Source: Ulva prolifera (lineage: Eukaryota; Chlorophyta; Ulvophyceae; Ulvales; Ulvaceae). Taken from it: a stretch of 64,000 nucleotides of DNA. Location of the stretch: positions 1,860,001 to 1,924,000 of the forward strand of contig JALAAN010000010.1 in the NCBI GenBank assembly GCA_023078555.1, read 5' to 3'. Below the pieces are notes generated by a model, which searched no databases, was not told the origin of the DNA, and worked only from the letters and a program-made list of their open reading frames with translations. Of this stretch, positions 49,201-60,993 are shown piece after piece. Each line of letters starts with the position of its first letter. Position 1 is the stretch's first letter. The position numbers and the translations under genes were made by a program.

Positions 49201-49753
49201 CAGCCGGCTCAAGAGCTGACCACGGCCACAATATGCCAATGATTCACAATCACGCTGAGGCGGGCGAGGATATCCAGACACAGCATCTGTATGGCTGATG
49301 GGCGCACCCTCCTATCACCAAACGCAGGTGCCTGTTCCGATCGGCATACAATTGAGACACCATACAGGTGGAGAACTCTCCATACATCTGCTTCAGCATA
49401 AATCACCTAATGATTGGAAGGAATGAGTACACACATTGATGATACTGATAAATGAACCACTGCTCGTAACACACGCCACAGTGCACACCTGCAGACACAC
49501 TGCGCCTGCAGAGGACTGTCAACGAGGATGTGTCTGCCCATGATTGAAGACCATGGCATGTGCAATCTGAGCTGACAAAGGCATGCTTGGTCAGCAGCAC
49601 ACGAGATACATAGAGCATCTGCTGCGTTCATGAGTGAGAAACTGGCTGCGATTGTATGGCATCGCGCTGCTTTCAGCTCAAGGCACCACTGCCGCCCCAT
49701 GGCAGCCTGATGAGGGCGTCGTGACCAGAACGGCATATAGTGTCGCAGGAAAT
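46216..49753. other. Region without a firmly supported gene
   Basis: Holds the second SINE copy. Weak signs of small-exon genes on the minus strand: a start-like exon from 47502 (MLKARALARAQHVKPWHQNK), a terminal-looking frame 46934-46752 containing CANCH, and short frames with plausible splice sites near 48640-48410 (MAVSRLVAE; IHLSKPNSKIWVHRPFGVDK) and 48230-48000. I could not connect them or name a product. 48770-48910 is CA rich. Confidence 0.35.
47619..47885 (+). mobile_element. SINE with tRNA-Glu-like head, copy B
   Basis: About 267 bp, nearly identical to 23911-24178 over its full length with the same tRNA-like head (GGTCCAATGGGTTGAGGA, CCTCC/GGAGG arm, GGGTTCGATTC) and the same 3' end in TTTACTTTACTTTA. 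Flanking sequences of the two copies are unrelated apart from a short AACTA(C/A)(A)GGG at the 5' edge, so the boundaries are well defined. The close similarity points to fairly recent activity. Confidence 0.82.
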
Positions 49754-50831
49754 TCAGCCTTGGAGCATCTTGAAATTGGAGATCATGTATGTGAGCAGGC
49801 GAATGAACACAGCTTCCTCTTCCGGACCCAGAGGCTCTGGGTGTGGCCGGAGAGTGCCTGAGCCTTCTGAGGGCATCGGGGGTCCTTCCTTCCACAACAG
49901 GCACGGTGCAAGAGCTGTTGCAAGGGTCTTAGCATCTGTATCATTGATGGCAGCATTTCCTGCACGAGCTGCAGTGTTCAGCACTGGAAAGGCTCACAAC
50001 GCGGGTGCAGTGCGACATCAGCCATCACATGAGTTGCACAGCGGGTTGCATGCCACTGATGTGAGCGCACCAGCAATCCTGTTGCATGTGTCCAATATCA
50101 TGAAGAGAGCTATGCGATTTGGTGCTGGCAGCTCCGCGAGGATCACTCTCAGGCTTTCCCTAGGTGTTTCTGGGGACGTCAGAGCTGGGATCAGCTTGAT
50201 CGTCAGCAGGGGCTCAGGGCGCAGGTCAAACAGCCAGAGCTTCAAAGCTTGTGAAACGATCTGGGGTGTGACAGTGGCGGGCATCAAGCGCGCGTTATTG
50301 CAGCTTGCCATTTCCCTGTACAGCTCTGATGCAGTTTCAACGTCCTCTGTGGATGTGAACAGACCCTCAGTCACGAGTCCGCTTGCGCAAAGAGCCGTGC
50401 AGCACATTGCCACCATTCGCGGACAAGGTGCCTCCCTGCACGCCCAGCGAGCCGATTTCAATGCAAATTCTGATGGATTCGTTATGCATTGTAAACGGTC
50501 CAGTACTGGTCATGTGGACGAGCTTGCGCATAACGTACCTGGCCTCTCGTGCGCACTCCGCGGGAATACCAGCAGCTGCCAGTCGACCGACCACACCCTG
50601 AGCAGTTGTTTTGGTAACATTGAAGACGTAGGTGCTCCCCTCAGCAGCGCGAGTACCAATCGAAGAAACCGTTTCGCCTGCTGACGCGCCAAACTTGGAC
50701 TCTCGCAGGCTCTTCGTGCCTTCGTTCACGGCGTCTGCCGTTTTCACAGATGCATCACGGATGTATGTCCCCGCTTTCATGCTCATAGATTTCAGCACTG
50801 CGACAACGGCCTTGAGTTTAGCGGTCTCCAT
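49754..50831 (-). CDS. RhoGAP-domain protein without arginine finger
   Basis: Exons: 50831-50425 and 50381-50071 (separated by a proposed 43-bp intron) and 49959-49754, joined in phase; about 307 residues. The C-terminal two thirds is a RhoGAP fold: GLVTEGLFTSTEDVETASEL, then VTPQIVSQALKLWLFDLRPE with PLLT, RVILAELPAPNRIALFMILD, and after the last intron NAAINDTDAKTLATALAPCL. In active RhoGAPs the loop after EG(I/L)F carries the catalytic Arg; here it reads GLFTSTE, so the domain may bind Rho GTPases without stimulating hydrolysis (inference). The N-terminal 100 residues (METAKLKAVVAVLKSMSMKA) are helical and unrecognised. The second intron (GTGCGC...GTGCAG) is strongly supported because it restores NRIAGNAAIND; the 43-bp intron is less certain but some frame change there is required. 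Confidence 0.82.
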
Positions 50832-53375
50832 GGCTTCGTTTGTGGGGCACAGGCGTCAAACTGGTTCTAATACCATAATCGTGACGTGTCTGTCGAATAG
50901 AGGCACAGGCTCGGGGAATATAAGAGAGACCGGACGTTTGTATGGCAATGGCCCGCGGGGTCATCCCGCAATCCCGAGCCAGAGGAGAAACTGCTGGAAC
51001 GTGCTCGCTGGAGCACGCGATAGCAACATTGATTCTCAAATCAGTCACATGGAGCGTATATTAGATACATATGCAAATTGCAGCAGCATTAGGCACCACA
51101 GCGGAGCGTGGGTTGCTGGCATGCTGATATATGTGCGCAAGCAGAAACGCGACCTCGACCACCATCGATGAGACGGCAATAGATTCATCATACAATACAA
51201 ACAGCTAGAGCTGTCAGCCTATCAAGGGGTTGTTTATGGCCGCGGTCAGAGAACCTGGACAGCGTGGAGAACGTACTCTCAAGAGTGCTGCCCTGATTAT
51301 CTGACTTCGCTCCCATCTTGAACATGTAAACAATTCGATATCTGATATTCGGCCAATATAGAACGCTGTGAGCAGAGTTAAGGCGCCAGCGCACGACGGT
51401 AGATGTGGTAAAGATGACCTAAATCAACAGGGAAAGAGGGGCCGAAACAGGATTCAAGATTCTTCCACCATGACTTGACTACTAAGTCACTGCAGATTAG
51501 TAGTGTGTACATCTTCACTCTGTGTAGACGTCAGTGTTGGGCCATCAGCGATCATGCTGGCAAGAAGCCTGGTAGACACGCGTCCGGTGTAAGCGATATA
51601 TATGTCGCCCAGTGCACCCGCCATGATCGTGCATCATCCATTGGCGTCATCTCAAAGACAAATCCCAAAGACAGTGAATTGCTACGTTCAGGATTTCACA
51701 ATTGTACTGCTGATGTACGCGACGTCCATCGTTGCCAGGAAGCCCATGCAGTGATCACTCGCCTTGCTCATGGAAACGGCCGTATGTCACAGAGGTTTAT
51801 GACACATAGATCAGGAATCCTCATCTATACACAAGTCAATTTGCAGTGTATTGTGGACATATCTGATCCTGGACTGCGATAGCTGGCGGAAGCCCAGTCC
51901 ACACACTTTGCCTGGTGGCACGGCGCGCACACGGCTACGTGTTGGTGCAGCACATCCATGATTTCCATTCCACGTACATGATCTACTACTGGGTGCTTGA
52001 CTCGTGAAGTGCGCGAGTCTGTGCTTGAGATGCGGCGTGAACTCTGATGGTCAGATAAAGCTTGCCCTAATTCGGATGTTTGCAGTTCATCACTGCATTC
52101 CAGGGGAAACAGTGGGCCCTATGTAGCATAATCACAGGCATATCAAGAGTTGCCGGCGCGTCCCATCTTGAGCTGCGAGCCAGATGGATCACCACTGCCA
52201 GTGCTTGACCATGGCTTCACAACTGCTTGACGGACAAGGACGCACACGTGAAAATTTCCATCATGGCACAACCTCAGACTCCTGTCGACAGTACGAGTTG
52301 CTTGAAGTGTAGGAAATTGCTGTAATCAGCTGTGTGGAGGTCCACCACGGCATTGTGTGCTTCTGGTTGATCAGCCACTAGCACATGATTTGTACACACC
52401 ATCAACATAGAACATCGGCCTGCATCAGCCTTTCCGATCCGGTTGCCATGCCGTCCAGACCGATTCGCAGGCTGCCTGCGGCAGGCACATGCAATGATCA
52501 CGACCTACCAGTCAAACAGGTTTTTTCTTCCACAGGTCCGTTTCATGCCTGCAGCTCGCAATGCCAGTGGCTCACTGAGGACAATCGTGCGGATGGTAAT
52601 GGCGATGCCACTCGCACTGCCAGTAAGAGAACGGTCGTGCTGCCCATATCTGTGTGGAGGAAGCCTTGAAAGGCACACAGGTGCTCAACATCTTCTAGAT
52701 ATCCTGATAGTTGTCAAGAACTACACCTGTCAACGCCCTACCGACTGCCACTGTTCTGTGGTCACCGCATCATGCTCAAAGCTTCACACGCTCTCCTTGC
52801 TCACTCTTACAACGGCGTTGTTGTTTGCATCATGATGCTCGTGTCCGTGCATGACCGAATCACACAGCCACACTCCACAACACTCGTGCAGCACGAGCTT
52901 GCAGCCCTCGGTGCCATGATCTGCTGGCTCCACAGATGCACCGGATTTGCCTGTTCCACAGGCAATTTGCAGCAACAGCTCTCTTCCACCTGCCAAAGTC
53001 CATCATGCTGACCCTCAGTCGAGTATACTTGCTACAAGCACGGGCTGCGCAAAGCAAAGCAGCCATGCGCACTGGCTGTGTGTTGGCATAGGATGAGCAT
53101 CCACGGCCTCACAGACGGGGACACCTCTGGCGGGCAGCAGAAGCATATCCTCACCATGTCACACATGGTCCATGAGCGATGTGTCATTGTAATTTGGCGT
53201 GGCCACAGTGTCGGCCGCTGCCTCCAAAAGGTGCCTCCAAAAGATCCTGATTGAAAGCACCACCGATCACAATCTTATACAGCATGGCCTGCTTCCTCGT
53301 CCACATGCTCACGCACGGATGTGCCTGCCAGCTTCGCCACCATGACACCACATCACATGGAGCACGATTCCCGGT
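50832..53375. other. Region without a recognised gene
   Basis: A plus-strand frame 51487-51882 follows an ACTGCAG acceptor and encodes about 130 residues (containing SSIGVISKTNPKDSELLRSG) in roughly 50% GC sequence, longer than expected by chance; no family is recognised and no partner exon was joined. A short minus frame at 51394-51188 and plus frames at 52440-52835, with a strong TTTTTTCTTCCACAG acceptor at 52535, are also unassigned. Confidence 0.35.
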
Positions 53376-54789
53376 TCAGCTGCGCCCATGCGCCCACGCA
53401 CTGCCACTGGCCTGCTGCTGTGCGCCCACATCTGAGAAGCCGCCGGCCGCGCCCCAAGGCGCACCCCAGCCATTCTGAGTCCCCCACATTGTGACCCCAG
53501 GTGCGACTGACTGGGCTGACAGGTTCCCAGGGCCATGGTCTTGCATCATCCCACCAGCACGCATCGCCCCAGGCCCTGGCTGCAAGTCCCCGTACGCCGC
53601 ACCTGGGGACGACCGGGTGGTCCTGGGTCTCCCGATGGGGCTCGTGTTCGGGGATGCGGAGGGGGACGCGGCGTCGCGGGGGTGTGCACCAGGGGAACTG
53701 CCGGGGCGCATGCCCGGTGGGCACATGTCACTGCCGGCACTGTGCTGCACTTCTGCCTCTGCATTGGTCACCTGTGTTTGAACCAGTGCCTGGATGCGCT
53801 GCTGCCGCAGAGCCTCGTTGTACGCGATCAGCTCGCGCCGCTGCCTGCACAGCGTTTCACAGCGTGGCCGTGCGATACCCGCGCTGCTACCTTTCTCTTG
53901 AATCTGTCGTTGTGCCGCATGCTTTATGCCATGCCTGCATCATGAGCGGTGGCGGGTTGCAACCCTGGGGCTGCCGCAAATGCATGCATGCGTACTGGTG
54001 CTACCGGACGTGCGAGCTTCCTCCATGACAAATCACTATATCACAATGGCACAACTGGATACATCATCATGTTGAGACTGACATCGCCACCTCGCTACGA
54101 TTGCTTGGGCCCAGGATTACAAGGCACTCAGGTCTGATTGCAAAGTAGGAAACCTGAGAAAACATGTACTTCCAGGGCAACATCTCCTCTCTCTGGTTTG
54201 AACTGTGCTGATGGGGTGCATCATGGTCTTCGATTTAGATGAGTGTGGTCATCGGGCGAGGGAATGGGATCGCCGAGTTGCACAAATGCACTTGCACGCT
54301 AATCATTGGTAAGCTGGAGATTAGATCGGGGCCGCACTGTACTCCATCGTGGACGTACTGTCCCTGCTGCCGGCGTGAATCACTCCTGCGCTTGGCCCAC
54401 CAGAGCGATAGGACTGCAATAGTTGCGGCAACGCATATGAAGATCGCTGAGCGGATGGATGTGGTCGTCCGGTCGCCCTGAAATAGTTCATCGTCAGTCA
54501 ATGGCGCCTGTACAGCAGGGCTAGTGGAAGCCAGACTTTCTGCCAACACATCTAGCCCGCGGCTTGCAATCGCGTCCGCTAGTCGTTCGCCACCTGCACA
54601 TTAGCGAGTGTGGTACTTGATAGCCTGAAGGCAGGAGCCGGCTACGTCCATATGCGCCAAGGCCACTTCGTGTCCAGCCTGAGCATGCAATGCGATTTTG
54701 GCCTGATGAGTGTAAGCCATCCGATGACACTGCACGGCGATCATAACACATCTCTCAACCAAATTAATGCTCATGCTGATGTTGCACAT
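53376..54789 (-). CDS. Single-pass membrane protein with Gly/Pro-rich tail, unrecognised
   Basis: Three exons (54789-54750, 54593-54359, 53844-53376) join in phase to 247 residues. The N-terminal 55 residues are mixed helix (GERLADAIASRGLDVLAESL) and acidic (PLTDDELFQGD). One membrane segment follows (IRSAIFICVAATIAVLSLWW) and then a basic AKRRSDSRRQQGQQRR stretch, so by the positive-inside rule the long C-terminal part is cytosolic. That part starts as coiled coil (ELIAYNEALRQQRIQALVQT) and ends in about 120 disordered residues rich in Gly, Pro, Ser and Ala, with WG repeats near the end. No signal peptide. The two later exons are well supported by phase and acceptors; the first exon and start are tentative. 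It is head to head with the Kv channel gene. No function is proposed. Confidence 0.6.
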
Positions 54790-54937
54790 TGTCGTTACAC
54801 ACTGTCGAAAACAATTCCAGACTGCGGGAATTTGCTGTTCGTGTCAGCAGCATGAATGATTCAGACCCTCCGCTGCGTCACAGGTCCCCAGATATGTGTG
54901 GGTGATCTTTTCACTGAAAAATTTTCAGACAGCAGGT
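54790..54937. promoter_or_regulatory. Possible bidirectional promoter
   Basis: 148 bp between the proposed start codons of the membrane protein (-) and the potassium channel (+). No defined element is recognised; inferred from arrangement only. Confidence 0.3.
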
Positions 54938-57900
54938 ATGGCCTCACACGCGAGCCTGTGGCAGTTGGATATCGCACTCGCAAGCACGCCGAGAGACAGT
55001 GATAGCGAATATGGGATGGTTTCCATTGACAATCAATTCGCTGGCCCCTGTAAGTCGCCACAACGCATACGCGTGCCTTCGCAGTGTCCTGTCCTGGACG
55101 CTAGCAGCTTATGTCAAGACGAACCATGAACACTCGGTCAGCCTAGCAAGCTGCATAGCGGATAATCAACAAAACACACCGACATCCCTCAGCAAGGTAT
55201 GTCTCTTAATATGCACGAAAGTTTAGGAGATGAGAGCCAAAGCCACCCCGTACAGATGTGTTTTCCAATACTCTCGTTGTTTCGTGCAACTAGAACACAG
55301 AAATACCAGTTTGCACATGTAGCGCGCAGGTCATCCGAAATCAGGTGCAGAACAAGACGAGCTGGGAACCACCGGTGGTAGGTTTAAGTCATGCTCATGT
55401 TTATGTGCACAGTTGCTGCTCGACTGTTATCGGCCCAGGTTCTTCAGTCGGATGTCCCTCAGCGATAGGAAGATTCGTCGACATCATGGTCACAAATTAT
55501 AATTCAACATCTTGATTGTGGATTTGTAAATACAATACCCAGGTTGACATAGTCCTTGCATGCGGGCCTGTTTGAAACACTGCTTGCGTTATAGTTGCCG
55601 GCTATGTCGATCTGGCGCTGGCTGAACATGAAAACATGGAGTTGGTGACGGTGACACGATAATTCGGCATTGCTCTCGCTCGCAAGCGCGATTCACACGT
55701 AGAGCTGGCTCGGGATCCCAGTCAACAGCAGAAAGCCAGTGCCCACAGGTACTTCTTCTTCCATTGATGAGAATCTGGCTCGCCATTGTCATGATGCAAG
55801 GTCTATAAAGATGATCATTCCCAACACATGTCGGCTGGTGCTGTCCCTGCAGTATGGTTGATCCTGACACGTTGCTGCAGCTGTAAAGGGTAAACTTCCT
55901 TTTCCTGAAGAAGCATTCGCTACAACGGAGTCCCCTCGCTTCAGGAACCTTAACATTGTCAGGGATACTATGTAATGCCGATGCGACGCCAATTGCATGG
56001 ACGGTGATCAACAAACTCACGACACCTACCTCCACGTTGATGGCCAGCTGTTACGACCAGCCGTGCCTGAAGAAACGGAGATCACATGTACGCCTGTGCA
56101 CGAAGCACCGACTGTTACTACTGCACAAGTATAGCCTCTCGTTGCCGCTGTCCTGGTGATGGCAGCAACGGTGGGTGACCTGTGCGGCTTGCAGGCATTA
56201 ACGATGAATCAGTGCAGCAACGCTCAGTGTGTCCACAGCGATCAAGCTCATCTGAGCGAAGCATTCCCCATGATGTCCCCGTGGATGCGATCCCGGAAGT
56301 ACCCCATGGTGAAGGTGTGTGATGCTGTCGGTCTGCAACCTGGCAGGTTGGGACCTGGGACCAGTGACAGTCAAGATCTGAGTGGCGTTGTGTGCAGACG
56401 CAGATGCCACGGTCCGAAACAGCAGCTGTGCCTTTGAGGAGCCATGTGACGTCAAAGCCGACAGTGTGTGCACAGATCCGGTGGCCAGATCTACCAATGT
56501 CAGTTTTTTGGGATTTCAGACTCAAGGCCCTGGAAGTTCAGCACGCATTCCACATGCGCGAGACCAACTGCCAGCACTCACACCTCAATATTCGCAGCTA
56601 TTGCTCCGCAGTGTGCCTCGCGCTTCAAGCAGAGTACAGCGTCACGGTGTACTCGACTATGTCGGTAGCAACCGAGGAGACATGCTGCCGCGTGAATCAT
56701 TCATTGACACCAATGTCGGATACATGTTACCCCCTGTGCCCGCACCATCGCAGTCTGATGACATGATTCCAGTGTTTAGCCAAGGCCGCAACCGTAGCAG
56801 GTTACTCAGCCGACATATGAGTTCAACCCGCCTCACAGCTGATTCAGACATGCGGCATCAGCAGGATGCAAGTGGCCAATGCTGCCTGGATAGCGGTCTC
56901 GACCAGAAGAGCAGCACCGCGTCTCTTCTAGCTGTGGCAACGGGCGTGCAGGTGTGGCCTGTGGAGGCAATGCCCACCGCGTTTGTTGCGCTCGCTGAAG
57001 GCGACATGGTCACGCTGCGCAGCTACCGACCACAATGCAAGTGCACGAATCACAACCCCATGTCATTTCTGTCGCTTGGCTCCTTCGCAAGGTCTGTTGA
57101 TGACACACCACGTTCCAGTCCACAAGCATTCCTGAACATCCACTGCTTGACATTGTGTAGCTCCATTCCTGCTTGGGGGATGCTGCTCCTTAGAACACGG
57201 CGTGAGTATGTGTTCTGTGCGCTGGGGGTGGCCTATGCAGCACCACCACCATCCTGGCGATCCCGCAGAGTTCTAATTTGCGTTTGTGGAGTCATGACAG
57301 AACAGCGCTGTGCACAGTGGTAGCCAGCAGCAGTAGAGCCACGGATTGCTGAGCAACATGAGCGCGGCCAGGGCAGTCCACTCTGCGTTGCCTGTCCATA
57401 TTCTGAATGGAAACGGGCCGCATGCATGCATGCTGTTTGGCTTTTCCGCCACGGAGAGCCCACTCATGCACTGGGTGTCATGGAGGCAGGTTCTGGGGTT
57501 GCTGATGAACAACATCGTCCGTACTACAGGTGCCGTTGGCGATGGTCGCTGCCACGCGGCACATGCATACGGCCGCCCGCCGCGACGTGCTGGAGACCAT
57601 GCTCAGCCTCGGCCCAGACATCAACGGCTTCTCTTCGTACACCCCCGTCTTTGCGATCATGCCGACGCACGAGCCGGTGCACCGCCTGTGCCGCACCGAC
57701 CTCTCGCCCCGCGCCTTCGCGCAACGCATGGAACTCATCTCCGCCCGCGTCATCCGCACGCAGGCAGTGCCGCGAACGCTGCGGGGCGTCGTGTACGCGC
57801 TGCTGAGCGACCCTGGCTCATGCCGTGCTGCGCGCGCTGTGTCGGTCGTCATCCTGTCCGGCATCTGCGTGTCCACGGCGGCGTACTGCTACGAGACAAT

Positions 57901-60900
57901 GCCGGGCGTGCCGTCGGGCCCGGCCGAGGCGGCGCGGCTGCACAGCGTGGAGGTTGCGATGGTGGTGCTGTTCACGGTGGAGTATGTGGCGCGCCTGCTA
58001 TGCTGCCCGCACCTGCGGAGGTTCCTGATGAGCCCAATGAATGCGATCGATGTGCTCTCGGTGCTCCCGTACTACGTCTCGCTGCTGTCGGAGCGGCTGC
58101 TGGGAGGTGCGTGCCGACGGTGATCCTTCAGAGAGATTATCTCGAGAGATCTGGGAGGGTGAACCGCCTCTCGCGCCGCTGCAGGTCTGCCGTGCCGGGC
58201 CTGCAGGCTTGCTACAGGACCGGGCTTGCAGCCGTGAAACAGGCCTGTCTTGCCGGGCGTGCCGCCATGAGCGGGACTGGTTAGTATGTGTTGGGGGAAG
58301 TGCGTGCAAGTGATGGCGGCATCCCCGCATTGAGTTAAGGATCCCCCTCTGCTGTCGCTGTTGATGCTGCCATGCTGCAGACCACTCGCATTGATGCTCA
58401 CACAAGGCAACCGCGCCTCATGCACTCAGCCGCATCCATTTCGGCACCCAGGGTTTGCCTGGTACGGCCTGTGTCATGCTCGCCCGCCCTTCACGCGCCA
58501 TAGCTCTGGTCCGTCACTGGGCCTCAACCACCGTGGGTGGCGCTGCCGGCTGCATGCATGGTGCCACGCAGGCTGGGCCAGGCGGGGCGTGACGCGCGTG
58601 CTGCGCGTGCTGCGGTTGGTGCGCATCTTCCGGGTCGTGAAGGTCGGCGCGCGGTACCGGAAGATCCGCATCGTCGGTGACGTGTTGAAGGGCACGATGG
58701 AGATCTTGTGGATGCTGGTGCTCCTCGTCGGCCTCGCAGGTCCCCCCCCCCCCCCCCCCCCCCCTCTGGGATTGTCGGTGAGCCAGTGCTCCAGCCGGGA
58801 GCACGGGAAAGGCTCTGAGCCTCTGCCTATTCGCATCCTGCTGCGTGAGCATCTGTGTTTTGCTATTATTGTGGAATCGTGCAGCAACACATGCCCACGC
58901 GACCGTCTCTCCTGAGAGTGGCCATTCAGCACATATACACCAGGCTTAAGTGCATCTCTCGCGGGCAGCAGACAGGGTCGAAGCACAGCTGCATGCATGA
59001 TGTAAGCGGACAGGGCGAGGCCGCCGTCTTGTTGTGAAGGACTCTGCCGTGAAACGCCATGCCACTCAGGGTACACGTGCACCGCCCGCCATCTTGGCAG
59101 CCATCATGCATTTAAAGCACACCAGTGGCCACTCCTCGGCGTGATTACAGCTGCGAGGATGTACCCCTCCTGCCCCTCAAGAGCAGCATCCCATGATGAT
59201 CATATTGCTTGATTGAACTCGATCGCTGTTGATTGATTGCGTCAGTGACAGCACAGATTGTCTGAAACTCTTCGTCCAGAAACACCAGCAGCGATCCTCT
59301 TCAACCAGCAGGTGGGTTGCTGGCTGATCTTTGTTCCCACGCCGCAATGCCCACCCTGCCCTGCAGTACTGGTCTTCTCTACGCTCGTGTACTACGTCGA
59401 GCTGATGGAGCTGCAAGCCGAGCCGGACGACCCACGCGTCACCTTCCGCAGCATCCCGGGCACGTTCTGGTGGAGCGTCGTGACGCTCCTCACCGTCGGC
59501 TACGGGGACGTCGTGCCCGGCACGGTCGCCGGCAAGGTCGTCGCCGCGATGTCGATGGTGGTCGCCGTGCTGCTCATGGCGCTGCCCGTGTCGGTCATCG
59601 GCACGACGTTCACGCAGCACTGGGTGCAGTTCCGGGCGCGGGAGCGGCGGGAGGCGCGGACGGAGAGCGCATATGAGACTCTTGGGGACCTCGTTCGCCA
59701 CCTCGGCGCCCACATGCAGGTGTGCCGCACTCCGCCTCGCTCTCCCTCTCAGCGGGCTTGCTCCTGAGACGGCCGGCCGAAGGTCGTGGGATGCGATGTG
59801 AGAAACGAGATCGAGCGTTTGGGCGGTGATTTAGTTGTGGTGGTCTGACGTGGCAGCGGCAGTCATGTCACTGGCCCCGACTCCGTGCTTCAATCGTTGT
59901 GTGCACATTGAGTCGTTGAGCTGGGTGTGTTTGCAGTCTGTGTGCTGCATGGCCTGGCATCACCCCTGCAGGGCCTGTCAGAGGGTGGCTGGGTGTGCCG
60001 TGCCCGTGCTCACATGGTGGATGTGAGTGTCCAGTCCAAGTTGCCGCATGACAGCACTCGATGGCATGGGCCAGCTGCTGTCAGCTCCACTGCAGGTGTT
60101 GCGAGGCTCAACGCTCCCGCCGGCAGCATTGCACGGATCGTTGCACTCAGCTGCTGCACAGTGCTGCAGGCGATGAGGGACATCTGCGCAGCGGTGGACA
60201 AGTGCTGCGTGCGGCTGCGGGTGTGCCTGCATGACATGTACCGGAACGAGGAGGCGATCCGCGGCATCTACATCGCTGGCATCTCCGGCGGCCTGCCGCC
60301 GGGGAAGGCTGCTGCGCAGCTGTCCAGCAAAGTCTGTAGGTGCGCTTGGCTGCCCGCCGCTGGTATCCAGTTGTTGAGCCTGATGAGCAACTGAGCACCT
60401 CCGGTGCGAATTTGCAAGCGTCCGTGATTTTGAGGCAGGCTGTGTTCCGCTTTCGTGCTCTTTGCCCGCAGCTCAGCAGGGCGTGACTGCAACAAGTCTT
60501 CAGCAGCAGCAGGTGGCGGCTGAACTTTTGTGTAGGAGGATCCAAATGTTCAATCAGCGCAGCAAGCATCCACGAGGGTCTTGCCTCACAATGCTCACGC
60601 ACTTCCATGTGCCTGTTCTCACGTCACTCTTAGATGGTCCTGGCACTTGCTAGACCGAGTCCCAACATTGGACTGGCCCATGTTGTCAATGGGTCAGTCC
60701 ACCCAGACCGGTCCAAAATCTGGCTCTGGGGCAAGTGCAGGTTCAACAACGTGCTCACACACGCCCGGAGGACCTACCTGGAGCTGCAGAGTGTCCTTCA
60801 AGTGGCTGAGGGGATCATGGATCCGAGCCTGGTCGATCAGGCCCGTAGCATGGATGAGGCGTACCTGCAACTGGGCTGGTGGTTCGCAGAGGGCCAGCGG

Positions 60901-60993
60901 GTGCTTGGGGGCTACTGCAAAATTATGGACGAGACAGACGCGCTGCAGGCGCTCCTCGAATCGCAGCCACCGCTTCGCCGCATCAATTTCTAG
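54938..60993 (+). CDS. Voltage-gated potassium channel (Kv-type, six TM)
   Basis: Plasma-membrane K+ channel subunit. The core is certain: exon 57530-58106 has S1 (AVSVVILSGICVSTAAYC), S2 (EVAMVVLFTVEYVARLLC) and S3 (NAIDVLSVLPYYVSLLSE); 58572-58739 has S4 with Arg or Lys every third residue (RVLRVLRLVRIFRVVKVGAR); 59367-59719 has S5, the pore with TVGYGD, and S6; 60170-60362 begins the cytosolic C-terminus. Splices among these agree in phase. Proposed N-terminal exons, also in phase: 54938-55049 (start MASHASLWQLDIALAS; donor GTAAGT), 55108-55196, 55301-55329, 55413-55438, 56195-56314, 56398-56951; they encode a long hydrophilic Ser/Asp-rich region, with no T1 domain seen. Proposed 3' exons: 60472-60512 and 60634-60993; alternatively 60472 runs to a stop at 60653. 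Total about 870 residues. 55301-55438 is the weakest part. A run of about 24 C directly follows the S4 exon donor. Confidence 0.85.
58742..58765. repeat. Poly-C tract next to a 5' splice site
   Basis: About 24 C begin at the third base of the intron after the S4 exon of the potassium channel, giving the unusual donor G|GTCCCC. Length may be inexact. Confidence 0.85.

Noticed and set aside
55589..56035. 148-codon minus ORF with a signal-peptide-like N-terminus and many cysteines
   Set aside because: It begins at GTG within a donor-like GAG|GTAGGT, has no ATG, and lies antisense to the proposed N-terminal exons of the channel gene.
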